DNA of 64,000 bases, taken from Streptosporangium sandarakinum (GTDB lineage: Bacteria > Actinomycetota > Actinomycetes > Streptosporangiales > Streptosporangiaceae). Shown here piece by piece: positions 15,701 to 35,497 of this stretch; position 1 is the stretch's first letter; every line of letters starts with the position of its first letter. Below the pieces are notes generated by a model. That model was not told where the DNA came from. It was given only the letters and a program-made list of their open reading frames with translations, and did no database searches. The stretch lies in the NCBI RefSeq assembly GCF_013409935.1, contig NZ_JACCCO010000001.1, positions 868,001 through 932,000 of the forward strand, read 5' to 3'. Both the position numbers and the translations under genes were made by a program.

Positions 15701-18374
15701 CGACTACGACGCGTTGCTGGCGGAGCTGGGTTCGGCGCCGGGCAGGGTGGTGCACGCCTGGACGGCCGGCGGCGACCCGGCGGACGGGGCCGGTGAGGTG
15801 TGGCGGGCGCAGGACCGGGGTTTCTTCAGCGTGCTGGCGCTGGTGCAGGCGCTGACGGCGGCGCAGCCCGCCGGTGAGGTCGAGCTGGACCTGGTGACCT
15901 CGGGGACCGAGGACGTCGTCGGCGGTGACCTGCTCCGGCCGGAGCACGCGACGCTGGCCGGTTTCCCCCGGGTGGTGCCGCTGGAGACGCCGTGGCTGCG
16001 GGTGCGGCACGTGGACGTGGACGCCGGCGGGCGGGGCGACTGGGCGCGGCACGCCGCGGCGGAGCTGGGCAGGCGGCCGGAGCCGGACGAGGCGGGGCTG
16101 CTGCCGTCGGTGGCGCTGCGGGGCGGGCGGCGCTGGCTGCGGCACTACGAGCCGGTCGAGGTGCCCGCCGTGCCGGACGCCGCCGGGGAGCCGGGCGCCG
16201 CGGGGCCGGGTGCCGGGGCGGGGCCGCGGGACGGGCAGGTCTACCTGGTCACCGGCGGCCTGGGGGGCATCGGGATCTCGCTGGCCGCCGACCTGGCGTC
16301 CCGGGCGCGGGTGCGGCTGGTGCTGCTGTCGCGGTCCGGGCTGCCGGACCGGTCGGAGTGGGATGCGCACGTGACGGGCCGGACGGGCCGGGCGATCGCG
16401 GCGATCCGCCGGATGGAGGCCGCCGGGGCGGAGGTGGCGGTGCTCGCGGCCGACGTGACCCGCGCGGACGACATGCGGCGCGTCAGGGACGAGGTGCTCG
16501 CCAGGTTCGGCCGGGTGGACGTGGTGGTGCACGCGGCGGGGCTGCCCGGCGGCGGCATGGCCGAGGTCAAGGAGCGGACGGCGGCCGAGGAGGTGCTGGC
16601 GCCCAAGGTGGCGGGCACGCTCGCGCTGCGTGACGCCTTCGGCGACCTCGACCTGGAGGCCGTCGTGCTGTGCTCGTCGATCACCGCGGTGGCGGGCGGG
16701 TTCGGGCAGGTCGACTACTGCGCGGCCAACAACTTCCTGGACGCGCACGCCAGGGGCGAGCACGGCTGGCGGGCGGCGGCGGTCGTGTCGGTCAACTGGG
16801 GCAGGTGGCTGGAGGTCGGCATGGCGGCCGAGGTCGCCGCTCCGGCCGGGTTCGCGGCGTTGCGGCGCGGCGACCGGATCCGGGCGGTGGACCATCCGAT
16901 CCTGACGGCGCGGCACGAGCCGGACGGTGACGGCCTGGGCTGGGTCGGCGGGCACGTCGCCCCCGAGACGCACTGGGTGCTGGACGAGCACCGCATCTCC
17001 GGCGTGCCGGTGCTGCCGGGCACGGGGCACGTGGAGATGGCCCGGTGCGCGAGCGACGCGGTGCTGCCGCCGTCCGGCGGGGTGGTGGAGCTGCGTGACG
17101 TGGTGTTCGTCGAGCCGCTGTCGGTGGCCGACGGCGCGTCGGCGGAGATCCGGGTGGTGTTCGCGCCGGAGGCCGAGGGCGCGGAGTTCCAGGTGCGCAG
17201 CGTCATCGGCGGCCGGGAGCGGGTCCACGCGCGGGGCACGGCGGCCCGGGTCGATCCGGGGCCGGCGCCGTACGTGGACGTGGCGGCGATCGCGGCGCGG
17301 TGCGCTCCGGCGGGGGCGGACCAGGGCGGGGTGCCGCTGTCGGGGCTGCTGGAGCTCGGCCCGCACTGGGGGCGCAACATGCGGGGCTGCCACATCGGGC
17401 GGAACGAGGCGCTGGGGTTGTTCGAGGCCGACGACCTGGTGGCGCTGGACCTGGACCGGTGGGGGCTGCACCCGGCGCTGATGGACAGCGCGACGTCCTT
17501 CACCTGGGTGGACATCCAGGGGCACTACCTGCCGCTCGGCTACGGGCGGATCACGGTCCGGGACCGGCTGCCGAGGTCGTTCTGGAGCCACATGCGGTTC
17601 CGGGACAGCGACACCGACGAGGTGCTCGCGGTGGACGTGACGTTCATCGGGATGGACGGCACGGTCCTGGCGGAGATGTCCGACTACGTGCTGCGGCGGA
17701 TCGACACCGACGCCGTGGTGGCCGGGGTGACGGCCCACGCGGGCGCGCAGCGCGCGGCGGCGGACGGGAGCGTCCCGGACGAGCCGTCCGCGCCGGAGGG
17801 GTCCGCCGGGCGAGACGGGCGGGCCGCGGCGGCGGGCGGGGCGGACACGGCGAGCGAGGTGGGCATCCGCCCGGCCGACGGAGCCGACGCGTTCCGCCGC
17901 CTGCTGGCCGTCCCGCTGGGACCGCAGGTGGTGGTCGCGGCGACGCCGCTGGCCGGCTACCTGGCGAACGTCGGCTCGGTCACCCAGGAGACGGTCGAGA
18001 CGGAGCTGGACCCGGCGGCGGTGGCGGAGCGGCCCGCCCGGCCGGCGGACGAGGGCTACGTCGCGCCGCGCGGTGAGGTCGAGGCCGCCGTCGCCAGGCT
18101 GTGGGGCGAGGTGCTCGGCGGTGAACGCATCGGCGTCGACGACGACTTCTTCGAACTCGGCGGCAACTCGCTGATCGCGGTGCAGCTCATCGCGCTGATC
18201 CGCAAGGAGCTCGGCGTGCGGCTGCCGATGCGCAGCCTGTTCGAGGAGCCCACGGTCGCGGGGGTCACCGCGCTGATCGAACAGACCCGCGCCGCCACGG
18301 CGGCGGACGCCCCGTCCGCGCCCACCGGTCAAACCGTCATCCCCCGGCTTCCCCGCAGGAGCGAGCAGCAGTGA
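12729..18374 (+). CDS. Type I PKS module: KS-AT-KR-DH-carrier
   Basis: An 1881-residue single polyketide synthase module. KS (about 8-435) has active Cys189 (ACSTSLVAVH) and the two His motifs EAHGTGT and NIGHLGQSAG. AT (about 545-850) has Ser645 in GHSVGEYVAA and HAFHSAMMEP, the HAFH form typical of malonyl-CoA. KR (about 1170-1370) has GGLGGIG and the YCAANN motif with Tyr1330. A DH-like hot-dog domain follows the KR (HRISGVPVLP, fitting HxxxGxxxxP, and HPALMDSATS). A carrier domain (LGGNSL, Ser1814) ends the protein. KR before DH is the reverse of the usual order. The module would extend the NRPS1 chain by one malonate and reduce and dehydrate it. Start GTG 12729 has AGGAG five bases upstream; an ATG at 12756 is an alternative. 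The stop overlaps mbtH. Confidence 0.92.
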   Translation: MSEREGTQRMAEEPTVEPIAIIGLSCRVPGAGDAGQFWRNLADGVESLTRFTLEEQRALGVSERVLEDPNFVPAAMMLDDHQDFDAAFFGMSIREAEIRDPQHRLFLELAHTALEDAGYDPFRYPGEIGVYAGSGSDFYQWINIRSNAQAHANAGWLAVMVGNHVDYCATLASYKLDLRGPSYTLHTACSTSLVAVHVAAEALRNGECDMALAGSAMLDLPQGQGYVYDEDGIVSPDGHCRAFDAKAAGTIWGSGGGVVVLKRLSEALADGDNVRAVVLGNAINNDGAGKVGFSAPSMDGQAAVVAQALGVGGVDPRTVTYVEAHGTGTALGDPIEVAALSSVFQQDTADTQWCGIGSVKSNIGHLGQSAGIASLIKAVLALENGLIPPTLHYRSPNPKIDFASSPFYVAAAPTKWERDGFPRRAGVSSFGIGGTNAHIVLEEAPAVEREDVNGTDGTDGLGGSGARAAHLLRLSARTDTALAAAAERLAGHLAERPDLRLGDVAHTLRVGRRELPRRLAVVASDVADAVAALADPRRVISGTASRRTPGVAFLFSGQGSQYAGMGAELYRTERVFAEAVDECAEILLPVLGEDLRELIFDGGEEAGERLRRTELTQPALFTVEYALAVLWRSLGVEPAAMIGHSVGEYVAATVAGVFSLPDALRLVAARGRLVQGLPGGSMLAVRLMPEEVGPLLPDDVSVAGVNGPGTCVVAGPSASIEELAAQLEEEGVGGVVLRTSHAFHSAMMEPVLGEFRELVASVERSAPGLPFLSNVTGTWITAEEATDPSYWARHLREPVRFGDCVANLLADGEWIMIECGPGGQLAGLAGAQVPAGGVAPLASLPGPKDVGDDVRVLSAAVGTLWVNGLEPGEFGDPGRRVSLPGYPWERRRAWIDPDPQGAFVGGVANHAAPAGGELPPSEWFSVPVWRQAAPAPVPSVPVGRALVFADEGSAALVAALRAAGAEVTEVRPGAAFSASEAGFTVRPAERADYDALLAELGSAPGRVVHAWTAGGDPADGAGEVWRAQDRGFFSVLALVQALTAAQPAGEVELDLVTSGTEDVVGGDLLRPEHATLAGFPRVVPLETPWLRVRHVDVDAGGRGDWARHAAAELGRRPEPDEAGLLPSVALRGGRRWLRHYEPVEVPAVPDAAGEPGAAGPGAGAGPRDGQVYLVTGGLGGIGISLAADLASRARVRLVLLSRSGLPDRSEWDAHVTGRTGRAIAAIRRMEAAGAEVAVLAADVTRADDMRRVRDEVLARFGRVDVVVHAAGLPGGGMAEVKERTAAEEVLAPKVAGTLALRDAFGDLDLEAVVLCSSITAVAGGFGQVDYCAANNFLDAHARGEHGWRAAAVVSVNWGRWLEVGMAAEVAAPAGFAALRRGDRIRAVDHPILTARHEPDGDGLGWVGGHVAPETHWVLDEHRISGVPVLPGTGHVEMARCASDAVLPPSGGVVELRDVVFVEPLSVADGASAEIRVVFAPEAEGAEFQVRSVIGGRERVHARGTAARVDPGPAPYVDVAAIAARCAPAGADQGGVPLSGLLELGPHWGRNMRGCHIGRNEALGLFEADDLVALDLDRWGLHPALMDSATSFTWVDIQGHYLPLGYGRITVRDRLPRSFWSHMRFRDSDTDEVLAVDVTFIGMDGTVLAEMSDYVLRRIDTDAVVAGVTAHAGAQRAAADGSVPDEPSAPEGSAGRDGRAAAAGGADTASEVGIRPADGADAFRRLLAVPLGPQVVVAATPLAGYLANVGSVTQETVETELDPAAVAERPARPADEGYVAPRGEVEAAVARLWGEVLGGERIGVDDDFFELGGNSLIAVQLIALIRKELGVRLPMRSLFEEPTVAGVTALIEQTRAATAADAPSAPTGQTVIPRLPRRSEQQ

Positions 18375-18681
18375 GCGAGTCAGTCATGGACACGAAGGTC
18401 GCCGACACGAAGGTCGTCGTCAACGACGAGGAGCAGTACTCGGTCTGGCCGGTCGGCCGGAGCAACCCCGACGGCTGGCACGACGAGGGTTTCGCCGGGT
18501 CCAGGGAGGAGTGCCTGGCCCACATCGAACGGGTGTGGACCGACATGCGGCCGCGGAGCCTGCGCGAGGCCATGGCCGCCGGCGCGGGAGCGGATACGGA
18601 CGCGGGCACTGGCACGGACGTGAGCGCGGACACGGGCACGAACGTGGGCACGGGCACGGACGTGGGCGCGGAGGCCGGGAG

Positions 18682-18685
<4 letters not shown>
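18371..18685 (+). CDS. MbtH-like protein with low-complexity C-terminal tail
   Basis: A 104-residue MbtH-family partner that binds and stabilises NRPS adenylation domains. The core is intact: YSVWPVGRSNPDGWHDEG, the conserved second block ECLAHIERVWTDMRPRSLR and the conserved Trp residues. Normal family members are about 60-75 residues. Here about 35 extra residues, rich in Ala/Gly/Thr/Asp (TGTDVSADTGTNVGTGTD), follow the core and are encoded by degenerate 12-18 bp GGGCACGGACGTG-like repeats. The GTG start overlaps the PKS stop and the stop overlaps the NRPS2 start, so it is coupled into the operon. Confidence 0.93.
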
Positions 18686-28860
<10,175 letters not shown>

Positions 28861-28864
<4 letters not shown>

Positions 28865-31800
28865 TCGAGGACGCGTATCCGCTGGCCGCGCTGCAGGCCG
28901 GCATGCTGTACCACAGCGAGCTCGACACCGGCGGCTCCACCTACCACGACCTGATGACGATCACCGTGCGCGGCGGTCTCGACGCCGCCGCGCTGGAGCG
29001 GGCGCTGGCCGAGGCCGCCGCCCGGCACCCGGTGCTGCGCACCTCCTTCGACCTGACCGGGTTCAGCGAGCCGCTGCAGCTCGTCCACGACGCGGCCGTC
29101 ATCCCGCTGGAGGTCACCGACCTGCGCGGCGACGGAGCGCGGGAGCGGCTGGCCGAGTGGCGGGAGGCGGAGAAGCGCACCGGGTTCGACTGGACGTCTC
29201 CCCCGCTGATGCGTGCCCACGCCCACGTGCTGGGCGACGGCGAGTTCGCGTTCAGCCTCAGCTTCCACCACGCGATCCTCGACGGCTGGAGCGTCGCCGC
29301 CCTGGTCACCGAGATCCTGCGCCGCTACACCGCCGGCCCGGAGGAGCGGGCCGGCGGCCTCGCCCCGCCGCGGGCGGCGTTCCGGGACCTGGTGGCGGCC
29401 GAGCGGGCCGCCGTGGCCTCGGAGCGGGCGCGGGAGTTCTGGCGGGAACGGGTGGCGGACGCCCCGGACTGCCGCCTGCCGCGGCTGCCCGGGTTCCCCT
29501 CGGGCGGACCGCGCGCCGCCGAGGTGCTGGCCGTACCGGTGCCCGCGCCCGCGGTGGCCGCGCTGGAACGCGACGCCCGCGAGCTGCGGGTCCCGCCGCG
29601 CACGATCCTGCTGACGGCCTGCCTGCTGGCTCTGGGCCTGGTGACCGGTGAGCGCGAGGTGATGACCGGCGTGCTGGGGCACGGCAGGCCGGAGAGCGAG
29701 GGCGGCGGCGAGGTGCTCGGCCTGTTCCTCAACACGCTGCCGCTGCGGGTACGGCTGGACGCCGCCGACCGGGCCGAGCTGGTGCGGCGGGTGTTCGACG
29801 CCGAGGTGGCGGCCGTGCCGTACCGGCACTATCCGCTGTTCGAGATCCAGCGGCTCGCCGGCCGCTCCCCCCTGCTGGACACGCTGTTCGACTTCAGGGA
29901 CTTCCACGTGTACGGCGGGCTGCCGGAGGACGGCCCGGCCGTCACCGGGCAGGAGTTCTTCGAGCAGACCGACGTGCCGTGCACGGTGGCCTTCGTCCGG
30001 GTCCCGGGCGGCGGGTTGACGCTCACCGTCTCCTACGACGGCGCCCAGTTCCCGCGCGGGCAGATGGAGGCCCTGGCCGCTCACGTGCTGGAGGCGGTCA
30101 CCGGTACGCCGCAGGTCGGCGAGGCCGACGTCGCGGCGATCACCCGCTGGAACGCCACCGGCCGCGACCACGCCGGGGGAACCCTGCACGGCCTGGTGCT
30201 CGCCCGCGCGGCCGCGGCCCCGGACGCCCCGGCGGTGGGCTTCGCGGGCGAGTGGATCACCTACCGCGAGCTGGCGCGGCGGGCGGCGCGGGTGGCGGCG
30301 GCGCTGCGCGGGGCCGGGGCGCGGGCCGGCGAGCCGGTCGGCGTCCACCTGGAGCGGAGCCTGGACCTGCCCGCCGCCCTGCTGGGCGTGCTGGCGGCCG
30401 GCGGCGCGTATCTGCCGATGGAGCCGGGGCATCCGGCCGGGCGGCTGCGGGACATGCTGGCCGACGCCGGCGCCTCGGTGGTGCTCACCTCCGCCGCCCT
30501 CGCCGGGCAGGCCCCGCCGGCCGCCCGCACGGTGACGCTGCCGGACGGCTGGGACGGTGAACCGCTCCCGGCGGACGCCGCGACGCCCGCCGCGGACGGG
30601 CCCGGGAACGCCACCGGCTCCGGACCCTCCACCGCGAAGAACGCCACCGGCCCCGGAGCGCCCACCGTGAGGGACGCCTCCGGCTCCGGACCGTCCACCG
30701 GGAAGAACGCCACCGGCCCGGGGTCGTCCACCACGAAGGAGGCCGCCGGCTCCGAGCCGTTCACCGGGGAGGACGTCCCGGAGGACTCCCTCGCATACGT
30801 GATCTTCACCTCCGGGTCGACCGGACGCCCCAAGGGCGTCGGCGTCTCCCACCGCGCCATCGTCAACCGGCTGCGCTGGATGCAGGAGACCTACCGCCTC
30901 ACCCCCGCCGACCGGGTCCTCCACAAGACGCCGACATCGTTCGACGTGTCGGTGTGGGAACTGTTCTGGCCGCTGATCACCGGCGCGGGACTGGTGGTCG
31001 CCGAGCCGGGCGGTCACTACGACCCCGGCCTCATCGCCGAACTGATCGCCGGTGAAGGGATCACCACGGCGCATTTCGTGCCGTCGATGCTGGAGGCGTT
31101 CCTCGACCTGCCGGAGGACCTGCTGAGAGACCTTCCGGAGGACCGTGGGCCATCGGAGGACCGTGACCCGCCGGAGGACCTGTCGAGAGACCTGCCGGGG
31201 CGGGCCGCGGGCGGGCTGCGCAGGGTGGTGTGCTCGGGCGAGGCGCTCCCGGCCGACCTGGTGCGCCGTTTCGCCGACCGGCTGCCCGGGGTGGAGCTGC
31301 ACAACCTGTACGGTCCCACCGAGGCCGCGGTAGACGTCTCCTGGCACCGGTGCGACCCGGCCGAGCCGGTGGTCCCGATCGGCCGCCCGGTGGACAACAC
31401 CCGTCTTGAGGTGCTCGACGAGCGGATGGCGCGGGTGCCGGTGGGCACGCCGGGGCAGCTGTTCATCGGCGGCGTCCAACTCGCCCGCGGCTACCTCGGC
31501 AGACCCGCCCTCACCGCCGAACGCTTCCTGCCCGACCCCTACGGGCCCCCCGGCTCCCGCCTCTACGCCACCGGAGACCGCGCCCGCTGGCGCCCCGACG
31601 GAGAACTCGACTACCTCGGCCGCCTCGACGACCAACTCAAGATCCGCGGCATGCGCGTCGAACCCGGCGAGATCGAGGCCGTACTGCTCGACCAGCCCGA
31701 GGTGCGCGCCGCGGCGGTCGTCGCGGACGGCGACCGCCTGGTCGGCTACGTCGTGACCGGCGGCGCTCCGGTGGAGTGGCGGTCACGGTTGCGGAACCGG

Positions 31801-32961
31801 CTGCCCGAGCACATGATCCCGTCGGCGTGGGTGACGCTGGACGCCCTGCCGCTCACCGCCAACGGCAAACTCGACCGGGCCGCGCTGCCCGCGCCGGAAC
31901 GGCCGGAGCCGGACCGGCACCGGGTGCCGCCCAGGGATCCGGTGGAGGGCCGGCTGGCCGCCGTCTGGGAGGACGTGCTCGGCGTCACCGCGGTCGGCGT
32001 GTTCGACGACTTCTTCGACCTGGGCGGGCACTCGCTGCTGGCGCTGCGGCTGGCCACGCGGATCCGGCGGGAGTTCGGCAGGGAGCTGCCGGTGGCCGCC
32101 GTGCTGGCCTCACCGACCGTCGCGGGCCTGGCCGAGGTGCTGCGCGGCCCGGAGGACCTGGCGGCCGGGCAGCGGATCGTCACACTCAACGCCGGCGGCG
32201 ACCGGCCGCCGATCTTCCTGGTGCACGCGCTCGGCGGACAGGTCTTCCGGTACCTGCCGCTGGCCCGCAGGCTCGGCCCCGACCAGCCGGTGTACGCGAT
32301 CGCCGCCAGCGGCCTGGCCTCCGGCGAGGACCCCCACCCGACCATGGCCGAGATGGTCGACGACTACGTGGCGCGGCTGCGCGAGTTGCGGCCGGCCGGG
32401 CCGTACGTGCTGGGGGGCTTCTGCATCGGCGGCAACATCGCGCTGGAGACGGCCAGGCGGCTGCGCGCCCTCGGCGAGGAGGTGCCGCTGGTGGTGCTGT
32501 TCTACTCGGACGCCGACGAGCCGGTGATCACAAGCTCGCTGGAGGACGATGCCTCGCTCATGACGCACGCGCTGGCCGGCGGGCCGCTGGAGACGGATGC
32601 GGCCGAGTTCGCGGGCCTCGGCCCGGAGGAGATGCTGCTGGCGGTCATCGAGGCCGCCGGCCGGGAGCGGCGGCTGGCCCCGGACACCGCCGACGTCGAG
32701 CAGGCGCGGCGCTACCTGCGGGTGTTCCGGGCCAACGCGCACGCCGTCGGCCGCTACCGCCACGACCCCTACGACGGGGACGTGGCGCTGTTCGCGCCCG
32801 TCGGCGACCGGCCCGACCTGGGCTGGAGGTCCGTGGTCAAGGGGACGCTCGCGATCGAGCCCATCCCCGGCGAGCGCGTGGTCGTCCTTTTCGAACCCCT
32901 GGTCGCCGAGGCGGCCGCCAAAGTGAGGAGCTGGATCGACGATGGTGTCACCGGAGGCTGA
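28861..32961 (+). CDS. NRPS4: C-A-PCP-TE, predicted serine, Cys-type thioesterase
   Basis: A 1366-residue terminal subunit. The ATG at 28861 overlaps the NRPS3 stop (ATGA). The C domain has HHAILDG (His137). The A domain (about 435-1000) reads D-V-W-H-V-S-L-V-D, the serine pattern. It carries two low-complexity insertions: one of about 60 residues before YVIFTSGSTG (NATG/GSGPST repeats) and one of about 33 residues near 750-782 (LPEDLLRDLPEDR type). PCP Ser is at 1058. The C-terminal thioesterase (about 1110-1366) has VHALGG and a nucleophile elbow GGFCIGG with Cys1188 instead of Ser. Where type I TEs normally have PGxHxxxLxEP, it reads PGERVVVLFEP, so the usual catalytic His is Arg1339. It should release the finished chain, but its mechanism is doubtful. 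Confidence 0.92.
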
Positions 32962-34318
32962 GCGCACACGGGAGGCCGGGGACGGTCCCGGGACGGCCGG
33001 GGACGGGCACGGCGAAGACGGGCGGGCCGGGGACGGGCGTCCCGCCCCCGGATCCGGGGGCGGAGGCGGGGACACGCTCTGGCGCAACCACGACTTCCTG
33101 CGGCTCTGGGCCGGGCAGGCCCTGTCCCAGGCCGGTTCGCAGATCTCCTACGTGGCGATCCCGCTGGTCGCCGTCGTCACCCTGGGTGCGAGCGCGACCG
33201 AGATGGGGGTGCTCGGCGCGCTGGTCCGGCTGCCGATGCTGGGGTTCCTGCTGTTCGGCGTCTACGTCGACCGGATGCGCAAGCGCCCGGTGCTGATCTG
33301 GACCGACCTCGGCCGGGCCGTGGTGCTGGCGCTGGTGCCGCTGCTGTACGTGATGGACTCCCTGACGCTGGGCGCGCTGTACGCGGTGGTGTTCGCGCTC
33401 AGCCTGCTGTCGGTGCTCTTCCAGGTCGCCTACCGCTCCTACTTCCCCTCCCTGGTGCCGCTGTCGCACCTGGCGGAGGGCAACGGCAAACTGCAGCTCA
33501 GCGAGTCGCTGGCGCAGACCGCCGGTCCGGGCGCCGCATCGGCGCTGCTGAAGGTCATGGCCACGCCGATGCTGATCCTGATCGACGTGTTCTCCTACCT
33601 GTTCTCCGCGGCGGCGGTGCTGCTGATCCGCCGCCCCGAGGCCCGGCCCGAGCCGGACGACGAGACGGCCGGCAGCGTGCACCGGGCCATCTGGGCCGGC
33701 TTCCGCTGGGTGATGACGCAGCCGATGATCCGCCCGCTGGCGATCGCCAGCGGCCTGTACTCGTTCTTCGTCATGGGCGCGATGCAGTCGATCTACATCC
33801 TGTTCCTGCTCAGGGGCGGCCCCGACCTGCCGCCGGAGTGGGTGGGCGCCGTCATGGCGACCGGCGGGGTGGGCGCGATCCTCGGCGCGACGCTGTCGGT
33901 GCGGACGATGCGCCGCCTGGGCCTCGGCCCGACCCTGCTGTGGAGCACGGTGATCGGCAACTGTTCGCTGCTGCTGGTGCCGTTCGCCTCCGGCTCCGTC
34001 TGGACGGCCGCGGTGATGCTCGGCGCGTCCCAGTTCGTCGTCTGGGCCTGCAACCAGGTCTTCTTCGTCAGCAACATGACGCTGGTGCAGTCGATCACCC
34101 CGCCGCGCCTGCAGGCCAGGGTGATCGGCACGATCTACTCCCTCGGCCTGATCCCCGCGCCGCTCGGGGCGCTGGGCGCCGGCCTGCTCGGTGACGCCGT
34201 CGGCCTGCGCTTCGCCATCCTCGTCGCGGTGGTCGCCGGTGCCATCCTGCCGATCCTGCTGCTGGTCTTCTCCCCCATCCCGGGGACGAAGGAGTTCCCC
34301 GCCGGGCCCCGGGAATAG
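32942..34318 (+). CDS. MFS exporter
   Basis: A 458-residue major facilitator superfamily transporter with a hydrophilic Gly/Asp-rich N-terminus of about 45 residues and then about twelve hydrophobic segments. The loop after helix 2, YVDRMRKRPVLIWTD, matches the conserved MFS D-R-x-x-R/K signature; the second half repeats the fold. It resembles EntS/MdtH-type drug and siderophore exporters (MFS_3 group). It overlaps the 3' end of NRPS4 by 20 bp and closes the operon, so it most likely exports the product or gives self-protection. The start is ATG 32942; the N-terminal tail could be shorter. Confidence 0.9.
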   Translation: MVSPEAERTREAGDGPGTAGDGHGEDGRAGDGRPAPGSGGGGGDTLWRNHDFLRLWAGQALSQAGSQISYVAIPLVAVVTLGASATEMGVLGALVRLPMLGFLLFGVYVDRMRKRPVLIWTDLGRAVVLALVPLLYVMDSLTLGALYAVVFALSLLSVLFQVAYRSYFPSLVPLSHLAEGNGKLQLSESLAQTAGPGAASALLKVMATPMLILIDVFSYLFSAAAVLLIRRPEARPEPDDETAGSVHRAIWAGFRWVMTQPMIRPLAIASGLYSFFVMGAMQSIYILFLLRGGPDLPPEWVGAVMATGGVGAILGATLSVRTMRRLGLGPTLLWSTVIGNCSLLLVPFASGSVWTAAVMLGASQFVVWACNQVFFVSNMTLVQSITPPRLQARVIGTIYSLGLIPAPLGALGAGLLGDAVGLRFAILVAVVAGAILPILLLVFSPIPGTKEFPAGPRE

Positions 34319-34491
34319 GTTCTGGAGCGTACGACGCCTTGATCCGCCGGACAGAACCCGGCCGAGCACCCGGCCCTCCGCAGCAGTGGCGATCTCCGGT
34401 CGGCTGACCGCCGCTCCCGCCTCCGGCCCGAGCGCAGGACCTGACGGACTGCCCGACTCCTGCGTCCGGCCTCGTCGCCGGCCTGTTCGTC

Positions 34492-34992
34492 TCAGGTGAG
34501 GGAGGTGTCGCCGAGCGACTGCAACAGGGTGCGCAGCGCGTCGGCCAGCCCGTCCGCCCGGTCGCGGTCGAGGGCCTGGAGCAGGCGTGTCTCGTTGGCG
34601 ATGTGCAGGGCGAACAGGTCGTCAATGGTCTGGCGGCCGTGGGCGGTGAGCCGGATCCGCACCGTGCGGCGGTCGACGGCGTCCGGGACCCGTTCGACGA
34701 GGTTCTTGGTCACCATGCGGTCGATGCGCTTGGTGATGGCGCCCGAGGTGACCATTGACGCCTTGACGAGCTGGCCCGGGGTCAGCTCGTAGGGCTCGCC
34801 CGAACGCCGGAGCGTGGTCAGAACGTCGGCCTCGCTGTTGTCCAGGCCGTACCGGCGGAAGAAGTCCTGGATCTCCGTCTCCAGCAGCCGGGCGAGCCGT
34901 TGGATTCGGCCCACCACCCCGACCGGCCAGATGTCCACGTCGGGACGCTCCCGGCGCCAAGCGTCCATCACCGCGTCTACGGCGTCGCCCAT
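34492..34992 (-). CDS. MarR-family transcriptional regulator
   Basis: A 166-residue MarR protein with a winged-helix DNA-binding core at about 55-125 (SEADVLTTLRRSGEPYELTPGQLVKASMVTSGAITKRIDRMV, and a wing with VERVPDAVDRRTVRIRLTAHG). N- and C-terminal helices form the dimer interface. It is divergent from a SnoaL-like gene, and the 65-bp gap carries a perfect inverted repeat, so it probably represses itself and that pair of genes in response to a small ligand. It lies tail-to-tail with the MFS gene; the 173-bp space between them shows only a weak CGGTC/GACCG hairpin near 34397-34410. Confidence 0.9.
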   Translation of the reverse strand: MGDAVDAVMDAWRRERPDVDIWPVGVVGRIQRLARLLETEIQDFFRRYGLDNSEADVLTTLRRSGEPYELTPGQLVKASMVTSGAITKRIDRMVTKNLVERVPDAVDRRTVRIRLTAHGRQTIDDLFALHIANETRLLQALDRDRADGLADALRTLLQSLGDTSLT

Positions 34993-35010
34993 CCCACACC
35001 TCTCTTGCTA

Positions 35011-35041
35011 GTCTCTTATCGATATCTTACCAGTAAGAGAC
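35011..35041. promoter_or_regulatory. Candidate MarR operator in the divergent promoter region
   Basis: GTCTCTTA (35011-35018) and TAAGAGAC (35034-35041) form a perfect 8-bp inverted repeat separated by 15 bp. It lies in the AT-rich gap between the MarR gene and the SnoaL-like gene, immediately before the latter's ribosome site. Confidence 0.6.
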
Positions 35042-35057
35042 ATGAGGGAAGGTGTCC

Positions 35058-35447
35058 ATGTCCCGCAATATGGAGGCGGTTCGAGCCGCCTACCAGGCGT
35101 TCACCGACGGCGATCTCGACCGGTTCATCGAGTCGCTCGCCCCCGACTTCGTCTCCCGGCAGTCGATCGCGGTCCCGTGGCACGGCACCTACCGGGGACA
35201 CGAGGGCGTACGGAAGATGTTCGGCAAGGTCGCCGAATGCGCCGATGCCGTCTACGAACCGTCCCGGTTCATCGAAGGCGACGAGCACATCGTCGTGGTC
35301 GGCGATGCCCGCACCGTCCCCCGGAGCACCGGCGCGGCGGCCACCGTCCGGGAACTGCACGTCTGGCAGATCAGGGACGGCCGGCTGCTCGGCCTGGAGG
35401 TCTTCCTCAACGCCCCCGCACCGCTCCTGACCGCACTCGGGGCCTGA
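35058..35447 (+). CDS. SnoaL-like / ketosteroid-isomerase-fold protein
   Basis: A 129-residue protein of the NTF2-like SnoaL family: an N-terminal helix pair (NMEAVRAAYQAFTDGDLDRF), SLAPDFVSRQ, a GTYRGHEGVRKMF block and C-terminal strands ELHVWQIRDGRLLGLEVF. Members are small enzymes or binding proteins with varied chemistry, so no reaction is assigned. Start ATG 35058 was chosen because GAGGGAAGG lies 5-6 bases upstream; a GTG two codons earlier overlaps that site. It lies downstream of the MarR operator and is followed by the cupin gene, probably in one transcript. Confidence 0.85.
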   Translation: MSRNMEAVRAAYQAFTDGDLDRFIESLAPDFVSRQSIAVPWHGTYRGHEGVRKMFGKVAECADAVYEPSRFIEGDEHIVVVGDARTVPRSTGAAATVRELHVWQIRDGRLLGLEVFLNAPAPLLTALGA

Positions 35448-35497
35448 GCAGGTCCTTGAACACCCGCACGATCGACCCCCGACACAGGGAGATGACA

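Noticed and set aside
6989..18332. Very long open frames on the minus strand opposite NRPS1 and the PKS (over 2000 codons each)
   Set aside because: They are antisense images of strongly G/C-biased third positions. The proteins are Arg/Pro/His-rich with no domains, whereas the plus strand gives complete NRPS/PKS motifs.
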